Shown here one piece after another: positions 27,707 to 38,932 of a DNA stretch of 64,000 nucleotides. The DNA lies in the NCBI GenBank assembly GCA_021201295.1, contig JAJQFE010000003.1, positions 62,001 through 126,000 of the forward strand, written 5' to 3'. Both the position numbers and the translations under genes were made by a program. Within the stretch, counting starts at the first letter, position 1. Each line of letters begins with the position of its first letter. The notes under the pieces are model-generated. The model made no database searches. It had not been told where the DNA came from and saw nothing but the letters and a program-made list of their open reading frames with translations. The DNA comes from Tannerellaceae bacterium (GTDB lineage Bacteria > Bacteroidota > Bacteroidia > Bacteroidales > Tannerellaceae).

Positions 27707-30700
27707 TTAAAATGTTAGATTGACATTGATACCGAAGTTCCGGGAGGGAGGCAATGTGTTCAGGTCAAATGCCTGCATCCAGTCTTGGCGGGTCGATGCG
27801 CTTTCCGGCGTAGTTCCCGGAGTGTTTTTCAAAAGATAACCCAGATTCCTTCCGACGAAAGACACTCGGGCTTTCTTTACAAATTTGGTTTTTGCCAGGT
27901 ATTGTTGAGGAACCATATACCCGATAGATAATTCTCTCAACATAATGTAAGAACCATCATACATAAACTCCTCTGCAATACCATTATTATAACCATCGAT
28001 GGCATTCTAGTACTCTTCAGCAGTGACAGACTGGGTATTTCTTTCACCCGTACTCCGGATAATACCTTCCACCACCATGCCATCACGTCCCTCTAAGGTT
28101 CGGGGGCTGGTACCATTCTGTGCGGCAATCGCATCCGTAATAGAAACAATGTCTCCACCTTTCTTGATATCCAGTAACGCATGGAAGGTGAAGTTCTTAT
28201 ATCGTAGCATGTTATAAACAGATCCTGTCCAATCCGGAAGCATATTCCCTAACGTAATATTATCTTCTGTAGCAATAGGAATTCCATTGTCCTGAAGCAG
28301 GATGTTACCATTATCATCTCTCAGGAAACCTTTTCCTACAATATCACCAAACTTGCCACCTTCATCTACCACAACGTCTGCTACTTTAAATCCACCTAAG
28401 GTATGTCTTTTGATCTCATCATTCAAAGTCACACATTCTGAGCGGTTGAATCCCCAGTTAAGATTCAGGTCCCACTGCCAGTCTTGTGTTTTGATGGGAG
28501 TAGAAGTAATAGACAGTTCCACCCCGTGACTCTTGATCTCACCGGCATTGATCCATTGAGAGTAATATCCGGTGGTAGGAGAGGCGTCCAACGAAAGGAT
28601 CTGATTCAGCGTATTCGCTTTATAATAGGTAAAATCCAGTCCTAAACGGTTATCCAAGAAGCGGGCATCCACACCAATCTCCCAGGATTTTGTTTTTTCC
28701 GGTTGCAGGTCATAAAAAGGTTTAGTACCAGGTAATTCACCGAATTTAGTAGAACCATTCATGGTATTTAACCAGACACTGCTATAGAGTTGATACGGGT
28801 CCGTATCACTACCTACCTGTGCCCAGGAACCTCTCACTTTCAGGAAGGGGATAAAATCAGGTAATGTAAACACATCGGAAAGTACCCCACTGATACTGAT
28901 GGATGGATAGAAATAAGACCAGTTACTTGGATTTAATGTAGAAGACCAGTCATTACGGGCCGTAAAGTCTAAGTACAACCAATGATCCAATCCAACCTGC
29001 ACATTCCCTAAGACCGAATGAACTTCTTTTTCATAATAATTATTTCCTACAGAAGTATTGATCTTTTCACTATTCGATAATCGATAGAGTCCTTCAAGGA
29101 CTAAGTGACCAGAGTTCGCATTGAATTCATATTTTTCCCAGCGTCTCATCGCAGCTCCGGCGTTAGCCAATACAGAGAACCTGCCGAAATCTTTATTGAA
29201 ATTCAACATAATGTCATAGTTCCCTTCATTAATACGGTATTCACCCATATAATAAACCGGATTTTCACCTAAATACGTTTTTAATCCGTAACTGTTCGAA
29301 TGATTCAGAATATAATCCTGACCTGCTTTACCGGTAATCCCTAACCAATCGGTAAATTTAAAATTAACGGTAGCCACCCCGATCACTCGGTCTCTCTCAT
29401 CTACACTATGTTTTTTATCAGTAGTTAGTGCGTACGGGTTATAAATATCACTTCTTGTTCCTGCCCAGTTCATCTGCATGCCATCCACTGCTTCCCAGTC
29501 TTTTAGGTCTGACAAGCGGATATTACCCGGCATTGTGTTAAACATATGCATCAAACCATATACTCCTAAGCCCACACGGTTTTTCACTTCCTGTTTCATG
29601 TAAGATCCTTTCAGATTGACAGTCAGGCGTTGATACTGGTAATTTACATTCAGGTCGAAATAATCACGGGTCATATTGTTATTGTCCACAATCCCTTTAT
29701 TTCTTGAATCCGTAAAAGAGAAGCGGGCTGCCAAATGTTCACCTCCACCTTCAATGGCAATACTATTAGCTACATTGGAGCCGGTGTTAAAGAAATCTTT
29801 AATCCAGTTTTTCTGAGGTAACATTTCATAATCCGGCAGGTTATATCCATAATGGCTGTAATAATGGTTTTTCCAGTTTGTGATCATCTGTCCGGTCATT
29901 TCCGGTCCCCAGGCTGTCTCAGAGTCAGGACTAAAGATGCCACCGTTACCCTGTCCGTATTTCCATTGATAATCATACCCGTCATATACTTTGCTCCAGC
30001 TGAAATTTCCGTTATAAGTCACAGAAATAGGCTGGCCCTGCTGAGCTTTTTTGGTAGTGACCAGAATAACCCCGTTAGAGGCTCTTAAACCATATAACGC
30101 AGCCGCATTCGGTCCTTTCAGTACGGAAATGCTCTCAATATCATCTGGATTCAGGTCTGAGGCTCCACCTGCCACATCGGAACCACCCCATTGGTCAACC
30201 TCTCCATTGTCCGAGTCATCAATCGGAATCCCGTCAATAACCCACAACGGACTGTTATTCCCCGATAAGGAGTTCAGGCCACGGAGTATCACACGGGTAG
30301 AACCTCCCAGACCGGAAGAAGACTGGCCGATCTGCACACCGGCTACTTTTCCCTGCAGCATATTCGATAAACTGGGAGCACGGGTCTCCATAAATGTTTC
30401 CGATTTGATCTCCTGCATGGCATATCCCAGAGCTCTCTTTTCCCGTTTGATACCCATGGCAGTTACCACAACCTCATCCAGCCGTTCCGCATCTGGCTCT
30501 ATCACAATATGAAAGAACGTACGGTTATCAATCTAGAATTCTACCCGGCTATAACCGATATAAGAAATAACTAAGGTATTCGCACCGGAAGGAACCGTTA
30601 AGTCAAAATTACCATCCAGGTCTGTGATCACACCTGTATTTGTATTCTTTACCACGACGTTCGCTCCGATAATCGGTTCGCCGTCAGAGTCAACTACCTT

Positions 30701-30862
30701 ACCGGTAATCCGTTTTTCCTGAGTAATCATTTGGGGACCCGGAATAGCTTCCGCATGCAGGAGCTGAGTTCCGGCAAAAGAAAGGCCCATGATTGCCGTC
30801 CATATCACCAGCTGGTGAATCATGAAGATTGTTTTTCGTGAAAACTTTAAAAGGGCATTCAT
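27707..30862 (-). pseudogene. SusC/RagA-family TonB-linked outer-membrane channel (locus 1), two TAG codons
   Basis: About 1,051 codons encode a signal peptide, a carboxypeptidase-like domain (RITGKVVDSDGEPIIGANVV and VISYIGYS), a plug (LRGLNSLSGNNSPLWVIDG and PNAAALYGLRASNGVILVTT) and a 22-strand barrel ending FGINVNLTF. TAG at 30533-30535 replaces a residue in YSRVEF-x-IDNRTFF, most likely Gln. TAG at 28007-28009 sits in TAEEY-x-NAIDG, most likely Trp. Both fit single C-to-T or G-to-A changes. The frame is otherwise open throughout. The first stop falls about 109 residues in, so no transporter is made unless suppressed. Confidence 0.9.
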
Positions 30863-31707
30863 AATTAATTAAATTTTTAAGTATTAATCATTCTGATTGT
30901 TTGTTAGGTTAGATAAAAACATATAAAGAGTTTTTTATAGTGGATCGGTACAGATTGGGGGGCAAAGAGTAGGTACTAAACCCCTCCCGGATATTATCTT
31001 TTTCTGAAGGTTATTTTTCATCTTTTTACATAGCATTACAAATGGATTAAAGTAATAATGTTAATTTATGAGACAAAGTCAATAAAATATTTTATTATTT
31101 ATTATTTTAGTCAGAATAAATTTTAAAATATTGTAGGCTGTAGGAGAAAATAACCCGTGAAGAAGCGTCAACCAGGAGCAAAATCCTTTATAAATAGCAG
31201 TTGTTAGAAGAAAAAGACATGCGGATGTATGATTCTGTCAGTTGGAATAGATTGACCGTCAATAGCCGAAAGAGATATGCACTCAGGCTTGGTCGGAAGA
31301 TTTAATACATTATATAAGCAATTGATAAAAAGTTCATTATAAACTAATCCATAAGATTTACTTTTACTTATAATTCGAAACCTCCGTTTTTCATAAAAAT
31401 GTATTTATTTAGGTCGATATAGTAAATTATAAGTCTCTAAAAATTGTGAATAAAAATCAACGCCTTAGCTTATCAATAAATTATTATTATTATTATTTGA
31501 TTTATAGATGTTTATGGTAGATTTTAAATCTTCCGACATCACTAATTAAAAATTCCTATTTTCAATTCCTTCCAATCACATGTAATAATTGGTTTTTCAA
31601 TTAAATAATATCTTTTGAACCTTCCTATATATGTATTTCACGATGATTCACATGCAATCCCTATGGATAAGAGTCCGGCAGTGCCTGTTTTTTCGCATGG
31701 CCAATGA
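30863..31707. other. 845-base gene-free AT-rich region
   Basis: No convincing reading frame, RNA gene or recognisable gene remnant. Part of 30863-31100 is likely the upstream region of the locus 1 operon, but no clear TAnnTTTG was found in the right place. It contains one inverted-repeat pair, listed separately. The AT content is higher than in flanking genes. Confidence 0.6.
31292..31537. repeat. 14-bp perfect inverted repeats 246 bp apart
   Basis: GTCGGAAGATTTAA at 31292-31305 and its exact complement TTAAATCTTCCGAC at 31524-31537 bracket an AT-rich non-coding segment. No target-site duplication is visible at the edges and no protein is encoded inside. It could be a small non-autonomous element, or a chance or structural pair. 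Confidence 0.45.
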
Positions 31708-32007
31708 TTAATCCGCACTTTTCTGGATTTTACGGATCAGGGTAGCTTTATCTACTATGCCGGATCTGCGCCATATGACCTCTCCGTTTTTAAAAAGGAG
31801 AAAGGTGGGGATGGATCTGACTTCATACTGTTGGGTAAGGGCTCTGTGCTCGTCGATGTCTATTTCCAGTACACGGGCATGCTGGTGTTGCTCTTTTCCT
31901 AATTGGTCTATGATTGGTTCCATTAGTTTACATGGACTGCACCAGTGGGTGTGAAAATTGACTAATGCCGGTTTGTCTCCGTGAGTTAGTTATTCAAACG
32001 TTTCCAT
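31708..32007 (-). pseudogene. thioredoxin, stop at codon 6
   Basis: A 99-codon thioredoxin-fold protein with active site WCSPC, then IDIDEHRALTQQYEVRSIP (cis-Pro loop) and FLLFKNGEVIWRRSG. ATG 32005-32007 is followed by ETFE and then TAA at 31990-31992, after which the frame is open to the natural end at 31708. CAA (Gln) to TAA is the simplest explanation. A restart at an internal Met after the CxxC motif (base 31923) would give a protein without its active site, so the gene is inactive as written. Confidence 0.85.
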
Positions 32008-32082
32008 ACAATACAATTAATTTATTTTCTCTTAGTTCTGACAAAATGGATAACCTGTTTCCATCAGTAAACGATTAAGGAG

Positions 32083-32090
32083 CAAAGGTA
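32083..32090 (-). promoter_or_regulatory. -7 promoter element of the thioredoxin pseudogene
   Basis: The minus strand reads TACCTTTG (TAnnTTTG), 75 bases upstream of the start. Confidence 0.5.
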
Positions 32091-32160
32091 GATACTTCTG
32101 TTTATACAGACGTGTATTTCCTGATCTATTCTATTTATGTTGTGATAGAAAATATCTATA

Positions 32161-32249
32161 CCACCGGACGGGTTAGCAATCTGTCAGCACAGAGGATACA
32201 CATGTCATGTACGATCCATCTGCTGGCAGACCGTTAACCCGTCCGGTGG
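32161..32249. terminator. 89-bp GC-rich stem-loop after susCD locus 2
   Basis: CCACCGGACGGGTTA (32161-32175) pairs perfectly with TAACCCGTCCGGTGG (32235-32249). An inner pair CTGTCAGCA (32181-32189) and TGCTGGCAG (32221-32229) has one mismatch, leaving a loop of about 31 bases. It starts 15 bases beyond the stop of the locus 2 SusD gene. It probably ends or protects the operon message, but the size is unusual for a simple terminator. Confidence 0.65.
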
Positions 32250-32263
32250 GAAGAAAGAAAGGG

Positions 32264-33841
32264 TTAATATCCCTTATTCTGTACCAGGTTTTTCCCTTTG
32301 GCTATCTCGTTGGTCGGAATAGGGAACACGTGGTTGACGGATTCGTTGAAGCTACGGGCCGGCCAGGCTTCTATTTCGGTGATTTCCATATCGTCGATGG
32401 AGGTGGGGATCTCTATACCGCTTTTGAGTTGCACGGCATAACCGTAAAGTGGTTTTTCTACGTATTGTTTGGCCACTCCCCAGCGGAGGAGGTCTAACAT
32501 GCGGTGGGAGAATTCTCCTGCCAGTTCGCATCTGCGTTCCTTCATCAGGTCTTCCCGGGTGGCATTCACTACGTCCGAAAGACCGGCTCTTCTTCTGACC
32601 AGGTTCAGGGGCTTGTCTCCGTTGGCTCCCTGCCAGATCAGCGCTTCTGCTTTCATTAGCAGTACTTTTGCATAGCGCATGGCGGGTATGTTCAGGCTGG
32701 TGGTCGGATAGTCTCCGTTGGGGTTGACCGTATTCCCGATAGCATCTTCCTCTTCAAAGGGCTGCATGTATTTGTTGAACTGCATGCCTGACAGGCTTTC
32801 GTTGGAGTAGTACACCTTTTCCTGTCCCAGGAACCGGAAGGTGTCTCCCGGTTTCAGGATAGTAACCGGAAGGCGTTTATCGGCCGGGTCGAATGCATTC
32901 AACAGGTCGGTGGTCGGAGTGAAATAGCCCCATCCGTTATATTCTCCCAAACCTTTATTTTCCAGCAGCACACCGGGTAGGATCGATCCGGACACGACTG
33001 ATGAGGGGAAGGAGAAGAGGTATTCCGGACTGTAATTGTTGGATGGACTGAACAGGGCGTGGAAGTCACTTGCCAGGTCGTGTGCTCCGGAGGAGATCAC
33101 TTTATCGCAATATTCAATCACGGTGGCATAGGAGGAAGGATCATACTGTGCATCCCATAACGCCACTTTGGCTATGTAGGCCCAGCAGGCAGTTTGATGG
33201 GGGCATCCATACTGGCTTTCTCCCCATTCGCTGAAGGTGGGTAGCAGTTCGGCAGCCTTTTTGAAATCATTTATGCAATAGGCATAGTTATCCCGGACAC
33301 TGGTGGCACGGGGCACATCCATCTCATCGATTTTCAGTCCCGGTTCTACGATAGGGATACCTCCGTTTTCGCCGTTATCACCATAGTAGGGTGCCAGCCA
33401 GAAATAGGCCCAGGCCCGGAAGAAATAGGCTTGTCCGAGTGCTTTGTTTTTTACGTCGTCGTTGATGTCCATCTCTGGCACGTTCAGGATCATGTCGTTG
33501 CATCGTTTGATCAACTGGTACATGATGGGCCAGTTATCTACTACGTCGCGGGAATAGTCGGCTATGAAGTTTTTCATAGCGGCGCAGCCTGCCTGTGTCC
33601 TTCCAGTTACGACATCGTCACTACAGTTGTAGTAGTGCATAAAGCCACGTCCTACCACTCCGTTTTCTCCCATCCAGAAATAGAGTCCGTCGGCTGCCCA
33701 TTCTGCATTGGCTGCGGTTTGCCAGAAGTTGTCATTGGCGGGTTCCCCATATTTGTCGTAGGTCAGGAAGTTTTCACAGCAGGTGAAAAGGATACCGCAG
33801 CTTATGATTGCGAATATGGATCTTAAAGATATTGTTTTCAT
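32264..33841 (-). CDS. SusD/RagB-family nutrient-binding outer-membrane lipoprotein (locus 2)
   Basis: A 525-residue SusD-type lipoprotein with signal MKTISLRSIFAIISCGILFT then CC. It shows the classic SusD organisation: an N-terminal helical region (NDNFWQTAANAEWAADGLYF), QAYFFRAWAYFWLAPYYGD, VPRATSVRDNYAYCINDFKK, and the C-terminal RYAKVLLMKAEALIWQGAN, ERRCELAGEFSHRMLDLLRW and PTNEIAKGKNLVQNKGY. It lies 27 bases after its SusC gene, and all three genes of the unit face the same way. Intact. The likely ligand is a phosphorylated compound, judged only from the neighbouring phosphatase. Confidence 0.93.
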   Translation of the reverse strand: MKTISLRSIFAIISCGILFTCCENFLTYDKYGEPANDNFWQTAANAEWAADGLYFWMGENGVVGRGFMHYYNCSDDVVTGRTQAGCAAMKNFIADYSRDVVDNWPIMYQLIKRCNDMILNVPEMDINDDVKNKALGQAYFFRAWAYFWLAPYYGDNGENGGIPIVEPGLKIDEMDVPRATSVRDNYAYCINDFKKAAELLPTFSEWGESQYGCPHQTACWAYIAKVALWDAQYDPSSYATVIEYCDKVISSGAHDLASDFHALFSPSNNYSPEYLFSFPSSVVSGSILPGVLLENKGLGEYNGWGYFTPTTDLLNAFDPADKRLPVTILKPGDTFRFLGQEKVYYSNESLSGMQFNKYMQPFEEEDAIGNTVNPNGDYPTTSLNIPAMRYAKVLLMKAEALIWQGANGDKPLNLVRRRAGLSDVVNATREDLMKERRCELAGEFSHRMLDLLRWGVAKQYVEKPLYGYAVQLKSGIEIPTSIDDMEITEIEAWPARSFNESVNHVFPIPTNEIAKGKNLVQNKGY

Positions 33842-33868
33842 ATGTTGTCTGTCTGTAATTTAAACGAT

Positions 33869-36800
33869 TTAAAATGTCAGGTTCACTCCTACGGAGAATA
33901 CTCTGGAAACCGGGTATCTTCCTCCATCTACTCCTTCATTTCCTACTTCCGGGTCCATGCCTGAGTAGTTGGTGATCGTAAACAGGTTCTCTCCGGTCAG
34001 GTAGGCTCTTAGTAGAGGGGCAGAAGCGGGGTTCCCGAACAGTGTTTTAGGGAAAGTATACCCTAAGGTCAGGTTTTTTAGGCGGGCATAGCTGCCGTTT
34101 TCCAGGAAGAAATCGGATACGGTGCTGAAGTTTCCGTTTGAATCAGACATACTGATCAGTGGGATGTCTGAATTTTTGTTGTAGTTCCAGGCATCTAATA
34201 CATCTTTTGACATGTTCCAACCCTGTCTGGCGGCGTAGGTCATTACTTTCATACCGTTGAAAATCTTATTTCCGGCTACTCCCTGGATAGAGAAGCTCAG
34301 GTCGAAATTTTTATAGGCGAATGAACCGTTGATCCCGTAGGTCACTTTGGGGGTGTAGCTTCCCATAAATTGCCGGTCTTCATCGCTGATAATGCCGTCT
34401 CCGTTGGCATCCACGAATTTTAGATCTCCGGGTTGTGCATTGGGCTGGATCTTGTTGCCGTTGGCATCTGTGTAGGCATCGATCTCTGCCTAGCTCTGGA
34501 AGATACCGTCTGTCCGGATCAGGTAGTAGGAGTATCAGGGCTGGCCTACCCCTGAACGGAGCGGCTGCATGGCACGGATGGTTTTGTCATGGGCGAAAAA
34601 TTCACGGTCACCCAGGTCTTTTACCTCACTTTTCAGGAAGGCGATGTTCCCGTCAATCCGGTATTCAAAGCCGCCTCTGGTCCGGTTGTTATAGCCTAAG
34701 GTGAATTCCCATCCCCTGTTTTGTACCTTTCCGATGTTGCCATAGGGATCTGTTCTGACTCCGGCTACGGAAGGCATCGGGATCTCTTCGATCAGGTCTT
34801 TGGTGTTTTTGATGTAGTAATCGGCAGAGAAGTAAACCGTTCCCCAGAGTAGTTCTAGGTCGAATCCTAAGTCAGTCTGTTCGGAAGTTTCCCAGATCAG
34901 GTTCCGGTTGGGAATCGTGGTTAGTCCTACTCCTTTGATCGGGTTCTCGTGGGAATTGCCTAAATAGATATATTGTCCAGTCTCTTCCAGGTTACTGGCA
35001 TAGGAGTAGTTGTTTACTACGTTTACATTTCCGATCTGTCCCCAGCTTGCGCGTACTTTCAGCAGGGAAACAGTCCCCGGATGAAAGAACTCTTCGGAAG
35101 ATATTTTCCAGGCTCCGGAAACGGCAGGGAAAATACCGGAGTTGTTATCTTTAAACAGTTTGGAGGAAGCATCCCGGCGGATACTGGCGGTCAGGATGTA
35201 GCGGTCATCATAAGAATAGGCAGCTCTGGCATAGGCGGAAACCTGGGAAAGCTGGGTCTTTGTTTCTGCCAGTTTGGTTTTGGTCCAGTCTCCACTGTTC
35301 ACCAGGTGTTGGGAATAGGTACTTTCATCGGAAAAGTCATAGGCCTGGACTTCCAGTGCATTGTAGCCTTCATAACTCATGGAGTAACCGGCCATAGCAC
35401 TGATCAGGTATTTATCAAACGTACGGTCAAAGCTGGCGACTGTTTCCCATAACCAGGTATTTTTTCTGGAATACCGGAGTTTACGGGAGTTCTCTTCATT
35501 GGTTTTACCTATTTCGGTTACTTTGGATACGAAATCTTCATATCGTTTGTTTTCTGTAGAGGCGGAGAAATCCGAACGGAGTTTCAGCCCTTCCCACACA
35601 TCTAAGGCTAATGAGGTAGTAGAGAACAGGGTCTGTTTGGGCCTGTATTGGTTCAACCGTTTCAGGTAGGCAACCGGGTTGCTTACTTCCCCGAAGGTTC
35701 CGGCTACTCCCAGGTCTTTGGCCCACAGGGGAACGGTTCCTCTGAATTGTTTGTTGCCGTTGGCATCTAATACATAGTTGCCACTCTGGTCCATTTCATA
35801 GACAGTAGCAGAAGGAGGCATAAACATGGCAGCAGCGGTAACCCCTGTATGGCTGCTGGTGTTCAGGTCTCCCTGTCCGTTTTGATATTTATAATTGAGC
35901 CGTTCTGACAGGGTAGGCCGGCTGTTCAGTTTCAGGTCTACATTCAGTTTTCCTCCAAAGTTTTCTACGAACGTATTCAGCAGGGTTCCTTCGAATTTGC
36001 TGTATTCCGCCGAAGCATAGGCTTTCAGGTCTTCACTCCCTCCGTTCACTGTGACGGCATAGCGCTGCATAAAGCCTGTCCGGAAGATCTCATCGATCCA
36101 GTTGGTACGGGTGACCTGTCCATAGGGATAGATTTTCAGATTGATACCGGAAGGAATGGACACTCCGCTGACGTTCGCTGCATCTGTCCGTACTTTGACA
36201 TATTCTTCCGCATTCAGCATTTCGGGTGTACGCCAGGCGGATTGTATCCCGAAATTAGCCCGGGCGGTTACGGTTGCTTTCCCTGCCTTGGCTTTCCGGG
36301 TAGTGATCAGGATCACCCCTCCGGAATCTACATTGGTCCCGTAAATAGCTGTGGATGCCGCATCTTTTAATACGGTGATGGACTCCACATCTTCCATATT
36401 GAAAGGGGCTCCGGATACTCCATCTACTACGTAGAGCGGCTCTTCACTATCGCGTGAACCTCTCCCCCGGATCGTTACCGTAGGCTTAGCCAGCGGATCT
36501 CCTCCGGTACTGCTGATCGTCACCCCTGTAATCTGTCCCTGTAGAGCGCCTATCATGTCTGTCGCACGGCTTTTCACGCTTTCGTTAATTTCTTTATTGG
36601 AGGCAGCTACTGAAAGGTTGGCCTTGCGGGATTCCTGTCCGTATCCTAACACTACTACTTCATTCAGGGCAGTGGAGGATTCTTCTAATGAAAAGTGAAG
36701 GATAGTCCGGGAGCTGACTTGGGTGGTCACGGTTTCGTACCCCAGATAACTTACCTGAACTTCACTTTCGGGTGTTACCTCCAATGTGTAGTTCCCATCG

Positions 36801-36961
36801 TAGTCTGTGATGGTTCCATGAGAGGTTCGGATATCCAGGATGGAAGCTCCGATAATCGGTTCTTTGGTACGGCTGTCCTGCACAGTTCCCGACAGGGTGA
36901 TCTGCTGTGCATAGGTGAAACCTACACAAGTAAGGAAAATGAATACATTAAAAAATTTCAT
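33869..36961 (-). pseudogene. SusC/RagA-family TonB-linked outer-membrane channel (locus 2), TGA and TAG
   Basis: About 1,030 codons encode a signal peptide (MKFFNVFIFLTCVGFTYAQQ), a carboxypeptidase-like domain (EPIIGASILDIRTSHGTITD), a plug (EVVVLGYGQESRKANLSVA and ATSTAIYGTNVDSGGVILIT-like segments) and a barrel ending RVFSVGVNLTF. TGA at 34535-34537 sits in SGVGQP-x-YSYYLIRTDG, and TAG at 34490-34492 sits in GIFQS-x-AEIDAYTDANG. The expected residues are Trp and Gln. The barrel C-terminus, needed for assembly, lies after both stops. The rest of the frame is open, so the damage is limited to two point changes. Confidence 0.9.
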
Positions 36962-36976
36962 GGGATAAAAAATTAA

Positions 36977-38932
36977 TTAGTGATAGGTTGATTCTATTAT
37001 TTTATGGAATATATGTGTATTCGGATAGACACCGGTGAAGCGTTGGGATTGAGGACCATAGGCGAATACAGGAACCATGATCGGGGTATGGTCATCTGTC
37101 ATATGGATTGCTGTCATATGATGCTGTCCCGGATTTCCATCTACCAGTGTCAGCCCTCCGGTTTCATGGTCGGCTGTAACAATCACTAAGGTTTCTCCGT
37201 TCTCATCTGCAAATTTCAGGGCTTCTGCTACTGCCAGGTCAAAGCCCAGAGTTTCCATCACTGAATTAGGGAGGGAATTGGCATGTCCAGCATAATCGAT
37301 TTTAGCGCCTTCTACCATCAGGAAAAATCCGTTTCCGGCATTCTTTTCTAATCTCCCGATCGTTTGCCGGGTAGCATCTGCCAGTAGGGTCAGGTTTTCT
37401 GCGGTAGTTGCTTCTCCCATCCGTTCATCTATGCAGAGTACTTTTTTAGAAGTAAGGGAAAGTGAATCTATGGATTGTATAATATCATAGTGTCTGGTAA
37501 GTTCTTTTTCCAACGGCTGGTTGTGTACCAGTTTTTCTATTAATTCTATTCCACTGCCGCATAGAATGGACAAGGCTCCGTGGGTCAGCCAGGGTAGGAT
37601 TTCTTCTGCCCGGTCCCGTTCAGTCGTATGACTATAAAAGGCGGCTGGGGTGGCATCTGCTATATTTCTGAACGTGACTACCCCGCAACTTTTTCCCTGG
37701 GAGGTGAATCGTTCCACCAGGGTTTCATACACTTCTCCGGTTTTGCTCATAGAGATATGCCGGTTGTTGTTGGATTCTCCGGTGGCCAGGCTACTTCCGG
37801 CTCCTGCCGAGTCTGTAGTATAGGCATCTTTTGCCTGGGTCCGTTGTAATCCTACCTGTTTTAGCTGGAGCATACTCAGTCCGTGGTTGACGGCATCTGC
37901 CACACAAACCTGGGCCAGTCCCATTCCGTCGCCGATCAGCAGGATCACATTTTTTACGGGTAGCTCTTTTCCATCTGACAGGAAGGTAGGCTTATAGATT
38001 TCAATCGCTTTTGCCAGATGACGGCTATCGGCACTGAAACTAGTGAAACGGGCAGTTATTTTATCCAGGCGATCTGTTTGTATGCTTTTAGTTTCTGGAT
38101 TATCTATAGAAGTATTCAGAGCAAAATTTTTCTGGTCAAAATTCCGGAAGAAGGCACTGCAGGCTTCCGGTTTATCGGTGTTGATGTAGTCTATTCCCAT
38201 AAAGTAGAAGGTATTCCATGCGGTCATGGAGTCCGGACTTCCCCAGAAACGGATGGGTTTTTCCTGGGCATGTGCTTTTTGTATGATCGCTTCCAGTTTC
38301 TTTTTTTCAGCTGCAATGATGGAACCTTTTCCGTTCCAGACGGAATATTTGCGGAAAGATTCACTGAAAAAAGCTACCCGGTTGAGTTGTGCAGGTGTGT
38401 AGGAAAGTTGGATCAATCCGTCAAAAAAGATATAGGCCGGATACAGGTCAAATTCTTCCGGTGCAGGTGCATCTCCACTTATGACAATACGTACGGCTAA
38501 CGGATTAACGAATGGGTTAAAGACTTCCGGGTATTGCTCCAGTTGTTTTACTAACAGATCCATAACCTGTTGACGGTTGCTCTTAATATCAATCAGCAGA
38601 TCCAGTGTTTCGTGGGTGTGTACCCAGGCTTTCCCGTTATTTCTGCGGAACAGGTCTACCAGAGGTTGCAGGTAGAGTTGTTCGAATGTGAGTGCGGTCT
38701 GCAGTTCTTCCTTGTCGTGTGCAACTACTAACTGTTCCGGGTCATGCGGAGACAGATACAGGTCTGCTTCAATGGAATGGACCTGCTGGGAGTAAGCCTG
38801 ATAGAAGGGAACCAATTGCCTGTAATCGTTATGGGAATGTATACGTACAGGAGATATTGACATAGTGTTCAAAGAGATTGTAAATAAAAGTATGGGTATT
38901 AGCATACCTCGAAAACTGATGTTGTAGAGCAT
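36977..38932 (-). CDS. GDPD-like / alkaline phosphatase fusion, exported
   Basis: A 651-residue exported protein. The start is ATG 38932 (MLYNISFRGMLIPILLFTIS), which gives a signal peptide. Residues about 30-260 resemble a glycerophosphodiesterase/PI-PLC-type TIM barrel (RIHSHNDYRQLVPF, SIEADLYL, VVAHDKEEL and LLIDIKS). Residues about 305-650 are an alkaline phosphatase: ILLIGDGMG, the nucleophile Ser in TTDSAGAGSSLATGE, DATPAAFYSH, FLMVEGAKIDYAGHAN and VTADHETGG. The two activities would first cleave a phosphodiester and then free the phosphate. It is the first gene of a unit with SusC (15 bases on) and SusD, suggesting a phosphate-scavenging uptake locus. Intact. Confidence 0.88.
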   Translation of the reverse strand: MLYNISFRGMLIPILLFTISLNTMSISPVRIHSHNDYRQLVPFYQAYSQQVHSIEADLYLSPHDPEQLVVAHDKEELQTALTFEQLYLQPLVDLFRRNNGKAWVHTHETLDLLIDIKSNRQQVMDLLVKQLEQYPEVFNPFVNPLAVRIVISGDAPAPEEFDLYPAYIFFDGLIQLSYTPAQLNRVAFFSESFRKYSVWNGKGSIIAAEKKKLEAIIQKAHAQEKPIRFWGSPDSMTAWNTFYFMGIDYINTDKPEACSAFFRNFDQKNFALNTSIDNPETKSIQTDRLDKITARFTSFSADSRHLAKAIEIYKPTFLSDGKELPVKNVILLIGDGMGLAQVCVADAVNHGLSMLQLKQVGLQRTQAKDAYTTDSAGAGSSLATGESNNNRHISMSKTGEVYETLVERFTSQGKSCGVVTFRNIADATPAAFYSHTTERDRAEEILPWLTHGALSILCGSGIELIEKLVHNQPLEKELTRHYDIIQSIDSLSLTSKKVLCIDERMGEATTAENLTLLADATRQTIGRLEKNAGNGFFLMVEGAKIDYAGHANSLPNSVMETLGFDLAVAEALKFADENGETLVIVTADHETGGLTLVDGNPGQHHMTAIHMTDDHTPIMVPVFAYGPQSQRFTGVYPNTHIFHKIIESTYH

